Source: Pisaster brevispinus (Eukaryota; Echinodermata; Asteroidea; Forcipulatida; Asteriidae). From it: 64,000 bases of DNA. The stretch spans positions 992,001 to 1,056,000 of the forward strand of contig JAMKCF010000020.1 in the NCBI GenBank assembly GCA_023634235.1, in the 5' to 3' direction. The notes under the pieces are model-generated. The model was not told the DNA's origin. It saw only the letters and a list, made by a program, of their open reading frames with translations, and ran no database searches. The translations under genes were made by a program, and so were the position numbers. Shown here one piece after another: positions 10,997 to 24,500 of this stretch (position 1 is the stretch's first letter; each line of letters begins with the position of its first letter).

Positions 10997-13900
10997 ATGT
11001 GCACCATCTTTGTACCGGAAATGGCCTGCAGGCGGGGACACTCCGAAAGCGCTTCAAAAGCATCTTCAGTGGGATTTTTGTACACAGAGGGGGGAGCTGC
11101 ACACACAAAGAGAAGAAACGAAATAAATTACAATGAGGGTCAAATCACACCCATAACAAGATCGGATTTGCACAAGTTTTCCACCACTGGAAAGCCACCA
11201 TTCAGGGCTCTCACCTCGTCGTGGATCCGTGTCTCTGACGATTTTCTAGGCGGGGCGAGCGGCCCCGGAATAGGGCTATAACCACCGGCAAATTAGCCCA
11301 CGCGCCGGGGCCGAGCAACAACAAAGGCAAGACATGTCCATCCGAAGAATGATTTGAAACAACACCCGAGCTCAGTTCGAGAATAACTCATGAACTAGAA
11401 ATGCCAGAGAGACGAAATTTGTACCTGAGTGTGCCTTGAATATCACTGCACCCGAAAATTAGCCTTTTTGGGCCGATGTGCACCATCTTTGTACCGGAAA
11501 TGGCCTGCAGGCGGGGACACTCCGAAAGCGCTTCAAAAGCATCATCAGTGGGATTTTTGTACACAGAGGGGGGAGCTGCACACACAAAGAGAAGAAACGA
11601 AATAAATTACAATGAGGGTCAAATCACACCCATAACAAGATCGGATTTGCACAAGTTTTCCACCACTGGAAAGCCACCATTCAGGGCTCTCACCTCGTCG
11701 TGGATCCGTGTCTCTGACGATTTTCTAGGCGGGGCGAGCGGCCCCAGAATAGGGCTACAACCACCGGCAAATTAGCCCACGCGCCGGGGCCGAGCAACAA
11801 CAAAGGCAAGACATGTCCATCCGAAGAATGATTTGAAACAACACCCGAGCTCAGTTCGAGAATAACTCATGAACTAGAAATGCCAGAGAGACGAAATTTG
11901 TACCTGAGTGTGCCTTGAATATCACTGCACCCGAAAATTAGCCTTTTTGGGCCGATGTGCACCATCTTTGTACCGGAAATGGCCTGCAGGCGGGGACACT
12001 CCGAAAGCGCTTCAAAAGCATCTTCAGTGGGATTTTTGTACACAGAGGGGGGAGCTGCACACACAAAGAGAAGAAACGAAATAAATTACAATGAGGGTCA
12101 AATCACACCCATAACAAGATCGGATTTGCACAAGTTTTCCACCACTGGAAAGCCACCATTCAGGGCTCTCACCTCGTCGTGGATCCGTGTCTCTGACGAT
12201 TTTCTAGGCGGGGCGAGCGGCCCCGGAATAGGGCTACAACCACCGGCAAATTAACCCACGCGCCGGGGCCGAGCAACAACAAAGGCAAGACATGTCCATC
12301 CGAAGAATGATTTGAAACAACACCCGAGCTCAGTTCGAGAATAACTCATGAACTAGAAATGCCAGAGAGACGAAATTTGTACCTGAGTGTGCCTTGAATA
12401 TCACTGCACCCGAAAATTAGCCTTTTTGGGCCGATGTGCACCATCTTTGTACCGGAAATGGCCTGCAGGCGGGGACACTCCGAAAGCGCTTCAAAAGCAT
12501 CTTCAGTGGGATTTTTGTACACAGAGGGGGGAGCTGCACACACAAAGAGAAGAAACGAAATAAATTACAATGAGGGTCAAATCACACCCATAACAAGATC
12601 GGATTTGCACAAGTTTTCCACCACTGGAAAGCCACCATTCAGGGCTCTCACCTCGTCGTGGATCCGTGTCTCTGACGATTTTCTTGGCGGGGCGAGCGGC
12701 CCCGGAATAGGGCTACAACCACCGGCAAATTAGCCCAAGCGCCGGGGCCGAGCAACAACAAAGGCAAGACATGTCCATCCGAAGAATGATTTGAAACAAC
12801 ACCCGAGCTCAGTTCGAGAATAACTCATGAACTAGAAATGCCAGAGAGACGAAATTTGTACCTGAGTGTGCCTTGAATATCACTGCACCCGAAAATTAGC
12901 CGTTTTGGGCCGATGTGCACCATCTTTGTACCGGAAATGGCCTGCAGGCGGGGACACTCCGAAAGCGCTTCAAAAGCATCTTCAGTGGGATTTTTGTACA
13001 CAGAGGGGGGAGCTGCACACACAAAGAGAAGAAACGAAATAAATTACAATGAGGGTCAAATCACACCCATAACAAGATCGGATTTGCACAAGTTTTCCAC
13101 CACTGGAAAGCCACCATTCAGGGCTCTCACCTCGTCGTGGATCCGTGTCTCTGACGATTTTCTTGGCGGGGCGAGCGGCCCCGGAATAGGGCTACAACCA
13201 CCGGCAAATTAGCCCAAGCGCCGGGGCCGAGCAACAACAAAGGCAAGACATGTCCATCCGAAGAATGATTTGAAACAACACCCGAGCTCAGTTCGAGAAT
13301 AACTCATGAACTAGAAATGCCAGAGAGACGAAATTTGTACCTGAGTGTGCCTTGAATATCACTGCACCCGAAAATTAGCCTTTTTGGGCCGATGTGCACC
13401 ATCTTTGTACCGGAAATGGCCTGCAGGCGGGGACACTCCGAAAGCGCTTCAAAAGCATCTTCAGTGGGATTTTTGTACACAGAGGGGGGAGCTGCACACA
13501 CAAAGAGAAGAAACGAAATAAATTACAATGAGGGTCAAATCACACCCATAACAAGATCGGATTTGCACAAGTTTTCCACCACTGGAAAGCCACCATTCAG
13601 GGCTCTCACCTCGTCGTGGATCCGTGTCTCTGACGATTTTCTAGGCGGGGCGAGCGGCCCCGGAATAGGGCTATAACCACCGGCAAATTAGCCCACGCGC
13701 CGGGGCCGAGCAACAACAAAGGCAAGACATGTCCATCCGAAGAATGATTTGAAACAACACCCGAGCTCAGTTCGAGAATAACTCATGAACTAGAAATGCC
13801 AGAGAGACGAAATTTGTACCTGAGTGTGCCTTGAATATCACTGCACCCGAAAATTAGCCTTTTTGGGCCGATGTGCACCATCTTTGTACCGGAAATGGCC

Positions 13901-15786
13901 TGCAGGCGGGGACACTCCGAAAGCGCTTCAAAAGCATCATCAGTGGGATTTTTGTACACAGAGGGGGGAGCTGCACACACAAAGAGAAGAAACGAAATAA
14001 ATTACAATGAGGGTCAAATCACACCCATAACAAGATCGGATTTGCACAAGTTTTCCACCACTGGAAAGCCACCATTCAGGGCTCTCACCTCGTCGTGGAT
14101 CCGTGTCTCTGACGATTTTCTAGGCGGGGCGAGCGGCCCCAGAATAGGGCTACAACCACCGGCAAATTAGCCCACGCGCCGGGGCCGAGCAACAACAAAG
14201 GCAAGACATGTCCATCCGAAGAATGATTTGAAACAACACCCGAGCTCAGTTCGAGAATAACTCATGAACTAGAAATGCCAGAGAGACGAAATTTGTACCT
14301 GAGTGTGCCTTGAATATCACTGCACCCGAAAATTAGCCTTTTTGGGCCGATGTGCACCATCTTTGTACCGGAAATGGCCTGCAGGCGGGGACACTCCGAA
14401 AGCGCTTCAAAAGCATCTTCAGTGGGATTTTTGTACACAGAGGGGGGAGCTGCACACACAAAGAGAAGAAACGAAATAAATTACAATGAGGGTCAAATCA
14501 CACCCATAACAAGATCGGATTTGCACATGTTTTCCACCACTGGAAAGCCACCATTCAGGGCTCTCACCTCGTCGTGGATCCGTGTCTCTGACGATTTTCT
14601 AGGCGGGGCGAGCGGCCCCGGAATAGGGCTACAACCACCGGCAAATTAACCCACGCGCCGGGGCCGAGCAACAACAAAGGCAAGACATGTCCATCCGAAG
14701 AATGATTTGAAACAACACCCGAGCTCAGTTCGAGAATAACTCATGAACTAGAAATGCCAGAGAGACGAAATTTGTACCTGAGTGTGCCTTGAATATCACT
14801 GCACCCGAAAATTAGCCTTTTTGGGCCGATGTGCACCATCTTTGTACCGGAAATGGCCTGCAGGCGGGGACACTCCGAAAGCGCTTCAAAAGCATCTTCA
14901 GTGGGATTTTTGTACACAGAGGGGGGAGCTGCACACACAAAGAGAAGAAACGAAATAAATTACAATGAGGGTCAAATCACACCCATAACAAGATCGGATT
15001 TGCACAAGTTTTCCACCACTGGAAAGCCACCATTCAGGGCTCTCACCTCGTCGTGGATCCGTGTCTCTGACGATTTTCTTGGCGGGGCGAGCGGCCCCGG
15101 AATAGGGCTACAACCACCGGCAAATTAGCCCAAGCGCCGGGGCCGAGCAACAACAAAGGCAAGACATGTCCATCCGAAGAATGATTTGAAACAACACCCG
15201 AGCTCAGTTCGAGAATAACTCATGAACTAGAAATGCCAGAGAGACGAAATTTGTACCTGAGTGTGCCTTGAATATCACTGCACCCGAAAATTAGCCGTTT
15301 TGGGCCGATGTGCACCATCTTTGTACCGGAAATGGCCTGCAGGCGGGGACACTCCGAAAGCGCTTCAAAAGCATCTTCAGTGGGATTTTTGTACACAGAG
15401 GGGGGAGCTGCACACACAAAGAGAAGAAACGAAATAAATTACAATGAGGGTCAAATCACACCCATAACAAGATCGGATTTGCACAAGTTTTCCACCACTG
15501 GAAAGCCACCATTCAGGGCTCTCACCTCGTCGTGGATCCGTGTCTCTGACGATTTTCTTGGCGGGGCGAGCGGCCCCGGAATAGGGCTACAACCACCGGC
15601 AAATTAGCCCAAGCGCCGGGGCCGAGCAACAACAAAGGCAAGACATGTCCATCCGAAGAATGATTTGAAACAACACCCGAGCTCAGTTCGAGAATAACTC
15701 ATGAACTAGAAATGCCAGAGAGACGAAATTTGTACCTGAGTGTGCCTTGAATATCACTGCACCCGAAAATTAGCCTTTTTGGGCCG
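10997..15786. repeat. five-monomer higher-order duplication (2 x 2395 bp)
   Basis: A rare set of variants occurs twice in the same order, 2395 bp (5 x 479) apart: GGGCTATAACC (near 11278 and 13673), CATCATCAG (near 11542 and 13937), CCCCAGAATA (near 11744 and 14139), AATTAACCC (near 12252 and 14647), two successive TTCTTGGC plus CCCAAGCG monomers (12681-12736 and 15076-15131; 13161-13216 and 15556-15611), and GCCGTTTTG (near 12901 and 15296). Private changes such as CACATGTTTTCC near 14526 arose after the duplication. The block limits are only known to the nearest shared variant. Confidence 0.9.
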
Positions 15787-16656
15787 ATGTGCACCATCTT
15801 TGTACCGAAAATGGCCTGCAGGCGGGGACACTCCGAAAGCGCTTCAAAAGCATCTTCAGTGGGATTTTTGTACACAGAGGGGGGAGCTGCACACACAAAG
15901 AGAAGAAACGAAATAAATTACAATGAGGGTCAAATCACACCCATAACAAGATCGGATTTGCACAAGTTTTCCACCACTGGAAAGCCACCATTCAGGGCTC
16001 TCACCTCGTCGTGGATCCGTGTCTCTGACGATTTTCTAGGCGGGGCGAGCGGCCCCGGAATAGGTCTACAACCACCGGCAAATTAGCCCACGCGCCGGGG
16101 CCGAGCAACAACAAAGGCAAGACATGTCCATCCGAAGAATGATTTGAAACAACACCCGAGCTCAGTTCGAGAATAACTCATGAACTAGAAATGCCAGAGA
16201 GACGAAATTTGTACCTGAGTGTGCCTTGAATATCACTGCACCCGAAAATTAGCCTTTTTGGGCCGATGTGCACCATCTTTGTACCGGAAATGGCCTGCAG
16301 GCGGGGACACTCCGAAAGCGCTTCAAAAGCATCTTCAGTGGGATTTTTGTACACAGAGGGGGGAGCTGCACACACAAAGAGAAGAAACGAAATAAATTAC
16401 AATGAGGGTCAAATCACACCCATAACAAGATCGGATTTGCACAAGTTTTCCACCACTGGAAAGCCACCATTCAGGGCTCTCACCTCGTTGTGGATCCGTG
16501 TCTCTGACGATTTTCTAGGCGGGGCGAGCGGCCCCGGAATAGGGCTACAACCACCGGCAAATTAGCCCACGCGCCGGGGCCGAGCAACAACAAAGGCAAG
16601 ACATGTCCATCCGAAGAATGATTTGAAACAACACCCGAGCTCAGTTCGAGAATAAC

Positions 16657-18572
16657 TCATGAACTAGAAATGCCAGAGAGACGAAATTTGTACCTGAGTG
16701 TGCCTTGAATATCACTGCACCCGAAAATTAGCCTTTTTGGGCCGATGTGCACCATCTTTGTACCGGAAATGGCCTGCAGGCGGGGACACTCCGAAAGCGC
16801 TTCAAAAGCATCATCAGTGGGATTTTTGTACACAGAGGGGGGAGCTGCACACACAAAGAGAAGAAACGAAATAAATTACAATGAGGGTCAAATCACACCC
16901 ATAACAAGATCGGATTTGCACAAGTTTTCCACCACTGGAAAGCCACTATTCAGGGCTCTCACCTCGTCGTGGATCCGTGTCTCTGACGATTTTCTAGGCG
17001 GGGCGAGCGGCCCCGGAATAGGGCTACAACCACCGGCAAATTAGCCCACGCGCCGGGGCCGAGCAACAACAAAGGCAAGACATGTCCATCCGAAGAATGA
17101 TTTGAAACAACACCCGAGCTCAGTTCGAGAATAACTCATGAACTAGAAATGCCAGAGAGACGAAATTTGTACCTGAGTGTGCCTTGAATATCACTGCACC
17201 CGAAAATTAGCCTTTTTGGGCCGATGTGCACCATCTTTGTACCGGAAATGGCCTGCAGGCGGGGACACTCCGAAAGCGCTTCAAAAGCATCTTCAGTGGG
17301 ATTTTTGTACACAGAGGGGGGAGCTGCACACACAAAGAGAAGAAACGAAATAAATTACAATGAGGGTCAAATCACACCCATAACAAGATCGGATTTGCAC
17401 AAGTTTTCCACCACTGGAAAGCCACCATTCAGGGCTCTCACCTCGTCGTAGATCCGTGTCTCTGACGATTTTCTAGGCGGGGCGAGCGGCCCCGGAATAG
17501 GGCTACAACCACCGGCAAATTAGCCCACGCGCCGGGGCCGAGCAACAACAAAGGCAAGACATGTCCATCCGAAGAATGATTTGAAACAACACCCGAGCTC
17601 AGTCCGAGAATAACTCATGAACTAGAAATGCCAGAGAGACGAAATTTGTACCTGAGTGTGCCTTGAATATCACTGCACCCGAAAATTAGCCTTTTTGGGC
17701 CGATGTGCACCATCTTTGTACCGGAAATGGCCTGCAGGCGGGGACACTCCGAAAGCGCTTCAAAAGCATCATCAGTGGGATTTTTGTACACAGAGGGGGG
17801 AGCTGCACACACAAAGAGAAGAAACGAAATAAATTACAATGAGGGTCAAATCACACCCATAACAAGATCGGATTTGCACAAGTTTTCCACCACTGGAAAG
17901 CCACTATTCAGGGCTCTCACCTCGTCGTGGATCCGTGTCTCTGACGATTTTCTAGGCGGGGCGAGCGGCCCCGGAATAGGGCTACAACCACCGGCAAATT
18001 AGCCCACGCGCCGGGGCCGAGCAACAACAAAGGCAAGACATGTCCATCCGAAGAATGATTTGAAACAACACCCGAGCTCAGTTCGAGAATAACTCATGAA
18101 CTAGAAATGCCAGAGAGACGAAATTTGTACCTGAGTGTGCCTTGAATATCACTGCACCCGAAAATTAGCCTTTTTGGGCCGATGTGCACCATCTTTGTAC
18201 CGGAAATGGCCTGCAGGCGGGGACACTCCGAAAGCGCTTCAAAAGCATCTTCAGTGGGATTTTTGTACACAGAGGGGGGAGCTGCACACACAAAGAGAAG
18301 AAACGAAATAAATTACAATGAGGGTCAAATCACACCCATAACAAGATCGGATTTGCACAAGTTTTCCACCACTGGAAAGCCACCATTCAGGGCTCTCACC
18401 TCGTCGTAGATCCGTGTCTCTGACGATTTTCTAGGCGGGGCGAGCGGCCCCGGAATAGGGCTACAACCACCGGCAAATTAGCCCACGCGCCGGGGCCGAG
18501 CAACAACAAAGGCAAGACATGTCCATCCGAAGAATGATTTGAAACAACACCCGAGCTCAGTCCGAGAATAAC
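16657..18572. repeat. two-monomer higher-order duplication (2 x 958 bp)
   Basis: CATCATCAG, GCCACTATTC, CGTCGTAGATC and CAGTCCGAG follow one another at about 16812, 16946, 17449 and 17603, and again 958 bp later at about 17770, 17904, 18407 and 18561. The ordered four-variant match supports duplication of a pair of monomers. Confidence 0.88.
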
Positions 18573-21500
18573 TCATGAACTAGAAATGCCAGAGAGACGA
18601 AATTTGTACCTGAGTGTGCCTTGAATATCACTGCACCCGAAAATTAGCCTTTTTGGGCCGATGTGCACCATCTTTGTACCGGAAATGGCCTGCAGGCGGG
18701 GACACTCCGAAAGCGCTTCAAAAGCATCTTCAGTGGGATTTTTGTACACAGAGGGGGGAGCTGCACACACAAAGAGAAGAAACGAAATAAATTACAATGA
18801 GGGTCAAATCACACCCATAACAAGATCGGATTTGCACAAGTTTTCCACCACTGGAAAGCCACCATTCAGGGCTCTCACCTCGTCGTGGATCCGTGTCTCT
18901 GACGATTTTCTTGGCGGGGCGAGCGGCCCCGGAATAGGGCTACAACCACCGGCAAATTAGCCCACGCGCCGGGGCCGAGCAACAACAAAGGCAAGACATG
19001 TCCATCCGAAGAATGATTTGAAACAACACCCGAGCTCAGTTCGAGAATAACTCATGAACTAGAAATGCCAGAGAGACGAAATTTGTACCTGAGTGTGCCT
19101 TGAATATCACTGCACCCAAAAATTAGCCTTTTTGGGCCGATGTGCACCATCTTTGTACCGGAAATGGCCTGCAGGCGGGGACACTCCGAAAGCGCTTCAA
19201 AAGCATCTTCAGTGGGATTTTTGTACACAGAGGGGGGAGCTGCACACACAAAAAGAAGAAACGAAATAAATTACAATGAGGGTCAAATCATACCCATAAC
19301 AAGATCGGATTTGCACAAGTTTTCCACCACTGGAAAGCCACCATTCAGGGCTCTCACCTCGTCGTGGATCCGTGTCTCTGACGATTTTCTAGGCTGGGCG
19401 AGCGGCCCCGGATTAGGGCTACAACCACCGGCAAATTAGCCCACGCGCCGGGGCCGAGCAACAACAAAGGCAAGACATGTCCATCCGAAGAATGATTTAA
19501 ACAACACCCGAGCTCAGTTCGAGAATAACTCATGAACTAGAAACGCCAGAGAGACGAAATTTGTACCTGAGTGTGCCTTGAATATCACTGCACACGAAAA
19601 TTAGCCTTTTTGGGCCGATGTGCACCATCTTTGTACCGGAAATGGCCTGCAGGCGGGGACACTCCGAAAGCGCTTCAAAAGCATCTTCAGTGGGATTTTT
19701 GTACACAAAGGGGGAGCTGCACACACAAAAAGAAGAAACGAAATAAATTACAATGAGGGTCAAATCACACCCATACCAAGATCGGATTTGCACAAGTTTT
19801 CCACCACTGGAAAGCCACCATTCAGGGCTCTCACCTCGTCGTGGATCCGTGTCTCTGACGATTTTCAAGGCGGGGCGAGCGGCCCCGGAATAGGGCTACA
19901 ACCACCGGCAAATTAGCCCACGCGCCGGGGCCGAGCAACAACAAAGGCAAGACATGTCCATCCGAAGAATGATTTGAAACAACACCCGAGCTCAGTTCGA
20001 GAATAACTCATGAACTAGAAATGCCAGAGAGACGAAATTTGTACCTGAGTGTGCCTTGAATATCACTGCACCCGAAAATTAGCCTTTTTGGGCCGATGTG
20101 CACCATCTTTGTACCGGAAATGGCCTGCAGGCGGGGACACTTCGAAAGCGCATCAAAAGCATCTTCAGTGGGATTTTTGTACACAGAGGGGGGAGCTGCA
20201 CACACAAAGAGAAGAAACGAAATAAATTACAATGAGGGTCAAATCACACCCATAACAAGATCGGATTTGCACAAGTTTTCCACCACTGGAAAGCCACCAT
20301 TCAGGGCTCTCACCTCGTCGTAGATCCGTGTCTCTGACGATTTTCTAGGCGGGGCGAGCGGCCCCGGAATAGGGCTACAACCACCGGCAAATTAGCCCAC
20401 GCGCCGGGGCCGAGCAACAACAAAGGCAAGACATGTCCATCCGAAGAATGATTTGAAACAACACCCGAGCTCAGTTCGAGAATAACTCATGAACTAGAAA
20501 TGCCAGAGAGACGAAATTTGTACCTGAGTGTGCCTTGAATATCACTGCACCCGAAAATTAGCCTTTTTGGGCCGATGTGCACCATCTTTGTACCGGAAAT
20601 GGCCTGCAGGCGGGGACACTCCGAAAGCGCTTCAAAAGCATCTTCAGTGGGATTTTTGTACACAGAGGGGGGAGCTGCACACACAAAGAGAAGAAACGAA
20701 ATAAATTACAATGAGGGTCAAATCACACCCATAACAAGATCGGATTTGCACAAGTTTTCCACCACTGGAAAGCCACCATTCAGGGCTCTCACCTCGTCGT
20801 AGATCCGTGTCTCTGACGATTTTCTAGGCGGGGCGAGCGGCCCCGGAATAGGGCTACAACCACCGGCAAATTAGCCCACGCGCCGGGGCCGAGCAACAAC
20901 AAAGGCAAGACATGTCCATCCGAAGAATGATTTGAAACAACACCCGAGCTCAGTTCGAGAATAACTCATGAACTAGAAACGCCAGAGAGACGAAATTTGT
21001 ACCTGAGTGTGCCTTGAATATCACTGCACACGAAAATTAGCCTTTTTGGGCCGATGTGCACCATCTTTGTACCGGAAATGGCCTGCAGGCGGGGACACTC
21101 CGAAAGCGCTTCAAAAGCATCTTCAGTGGGATTTTTGTACACAGAGGGGGGAGCTGCACACACAAAAAGAAGAAACGAAATAAATTACAATGAGGGTCAA
21201 ATCACACCCATAACAAGATCGGATTTGCACAAGTTTTCCACCACTGGAAAGCCACCATTCAGGGCTCTCACCTCGTTGTGGATCCGTGTCTCTGACGATT
21301 TTCTAGGCGGGGCGAGCGGCCCCGGAATAGGGCTACAACCACCGGCAAATTAGCCCACGCGCCGGGGCCGAGCAACAACAAGGGCAAGACATGTCCATCC
21401 GAAGAATGATTTGAAACAACACCCGAGCTCAGTTCGAGAATAACTCATGAACTAGAAACGCCAGAGAGACGAAATTTGTACCTGAGTGTGTCTTGAATAT

Positions 21501-24500
21501 CACTGCACACGAAAATTAGCCTTTTTGGGCCGATGTGCACCATCTTTGTACCGGAAATGGCCTGCAGGCGGGGACACTCCGAAAGCGCTTCAAAAGCATC
21601 TTCAGTGGGATTTTTGTACACAGAGGGGGGAGCTGCACACACAAAAAGAAGAAACGAAATAAATTACAATGAGGGTCAAATCACACCCATAACAAGATCG
21701 GATTTGCACAAGTTTTCCACCACTGGAAAGCCACCATTCAGGGCTCTCACCTCGTCGTGGATCCGTGTCTCTGACGATTTTCTAGGCGGGGCGAGCGGCC
21801 CCGGAATAGGGCTACAACCACCGGCAAATTAGCCCACGCGCCGGGGCCGAGCAACAACAAAGGCAAGACATGTCCATCCGAAGAATGATTTGAAACAACA
21901 CCCGAGTTCAGTTCGAGAATAACTCATGAACTAGAAATGCCAGAGAGACGAAATTTGTACCTGAGTGTGCCTTGAATATCACTGCACCCGAAAATTAGCC
22001 TTTTTGGGCCGATGTGCACCATCTTTGTACCGGAAATGGCCTGCAGGCGGGGACACTCCGAAAGCGCTTCAAAAGCATCTTCAGTGGGATTTTTGTACAC
22101 AGAGGGGGGAGCTGCACACACAAAGAGAAGAAACGAAATAAATTACAATGAGGGTCAAATCACACCCATAACAAGATCGGATTTGCACAAGTTTTCCACC
22201 ACTGGAAAGCCACCATTCAGGGCTCTCACCTCGTTGTAGATCCGTGTCTCTGAGCATTTTCTAGGCGGGGCGAGCGGCCCCGGAATAGGGCTACAACCAC
22301 CGGCAAATTAGCCCACGCGCCGGGGCCGAGCAACAACAAAGGCAAGACATGTCCATCCGAAGAATGATTTGAAACAACACCCGAGCTCAGTTCGAGAATA
22401 ACTCATGAACTAGAAATGCCAGAGAGACGAAATTTGTACCTGAGTGTGCCTTGAATATCACTGCACCCAAAAATTAGCCTTTTTGGGCCGATGTGCACCA
22501 TCTTTGTACCGGAAATGGCCTGCAGGCGGGGACACTCCGAAAGCGCTTCAAAAGCATCTTCAGTGGGATTTTTGTACACAGAGGGGGGAGCTGCACACAC
22601 AAAAAGAAGAAACGAAATAAATTACAATGAGGGTCAAATCACACCCATAACAAGATCGGATTTGCACAAGTTTTCCACCACTGGAAAGCCACCATTCAGG
22701 GCTCTCACCTCGTCGTGGATCCGTGTCTCTGACGATTTTCTAGGCGGGGCGAGCGGCCCCGGAATAGGGCTACAACCACCGGCAAATTAGCCCACGCGCC
22801 GGGGCCGAGCAACAACAAAGGCAAGACATGTCCATCCGAAGAATGATTTGAAACAACACCCGAGCTCAGTTCGAGAATAACTCATGAACTAGAAACGCCA
22901 GAGAGACGAAATTTGTACCTGAGTGTGCCTTGAATATCACTGCACACGAAAATTAGCCTTTTTGGGCCGATGTGCACCATCTTTGTACCGGAAATGGCCT
23001 GCAGGCGGGGACACTCCGAAAGCGCTTCAAAAGCATCTTCAGTGGGATTTTTGTACACAGAGGGGGGAGCTGCACACACAAAAAGAAGAAACGAAATAAT
23101 CTACAATGAGGGTCAAATCACACCCATAACAAGATCGGATTTGCACAAGTTTTCCACCACTGGAAAGCCACCATTCAGGGCTCTCACCTCGTCGTGGATC
23201 CGTGTCTCTGACGATTTTCTAGGCGGGGCGAGCGGCCCCGGAATAGGGCTACAACCACCGGCAAATTAGCCCACGCGCCGGGGCCGAGCAACAACAAAGG
23301 CAAGACATGTCCATCCGAAGAATGATTTGAAACAACACCCGAGCTCAGTTCGAGAATAACTCATGAACTAGAAATGCCAGAGAGACGAAATTTGTACCTG
23401 AGTGTGCCTTGAATATCACTGCACCCGAAAATTAGCCTTTTTGGGCCGATGTGCACCATCTTTGTACCGGAAATGGCCTGCAGGCGGGGACACTCCGAAA
23501 GCGCTTCAAAAGCATCTTCAGTGGGATTTTTGTACACAGAGGGGGGAGCTGCACACACAAAGAGAAGAAACGAAATAAATTACAATGAGGGTCAAATCAC
23601 ACCCATAACAAGATCGGATTTGCACAAGTTTTCCACCACTGGAAAGCCACCATTCAGGGCTCTCACCTCGTCGTAGATCCGTGTCTCTGACGATTTTCTA
23701 GGCGGGGCGAGCGGCCCCGGAATAGGGCTACAACCACCGGCAAATTAGCCCACGCGCCGGGGCCGAGCAACAACAAAGGCAAGACATGTCCATCCAAAGA
23801 ATGATTTGAAACAACACCCGAGCTCAGTTCGAGAATAACTCATGAACTAGAAACGCCAGAGAGACGAAATTTGTACCTGAGTGTGCCTTGAATATCACTG
23901 CACACGAAAATTAGCCTTTTTGGGCCGATGTGCACCATCTTTGTACCGGAAATGGCCTGCAGGCGGGGACACTCCGAAAGCGCTTCAAAAGCATCTTCAG
24001 TGGGATTTTTGTACACAGAGGGGGGAGCTGCACACACAAAAAGAAGAAACGAAATAAATTACAATGAGGGTCAAATCACACCCATAACAAGATCGGATTT
24101 GCACAAGTTTTCCACCACTGGAAAGCCACCATTCAGGGCTCTCACCTCGTCGTGGATCCGTGTCTCTGACGATTTTCTAGGCGGGGCGAGCGGCCCCGGA
24201 TTAGGGCTACAACCACCGGCAAATTAGCCCACGCGCCGGGGCCGAGCAACAACAAAGGCAAGACATGTCCATCCGAAGAATGATTTGAAACAACACCCGA
24301 GCTCAGTTCGAGAATAACTCATGAACTAGAAACGCCAGAGAGACGAAATTTGTACCTGAGTGTGCCTTGAATATCACTGCACACGAAAATTAGCCTTTTT
24401 GGGCCGATGTGCACCATCTTTGTACCGGAAATGGCCTGCAGGCGGGGACACTCCGAAAGCGCTTCAAAAGCATCTTCAGTGGGATTTTTGTACACAGAGG

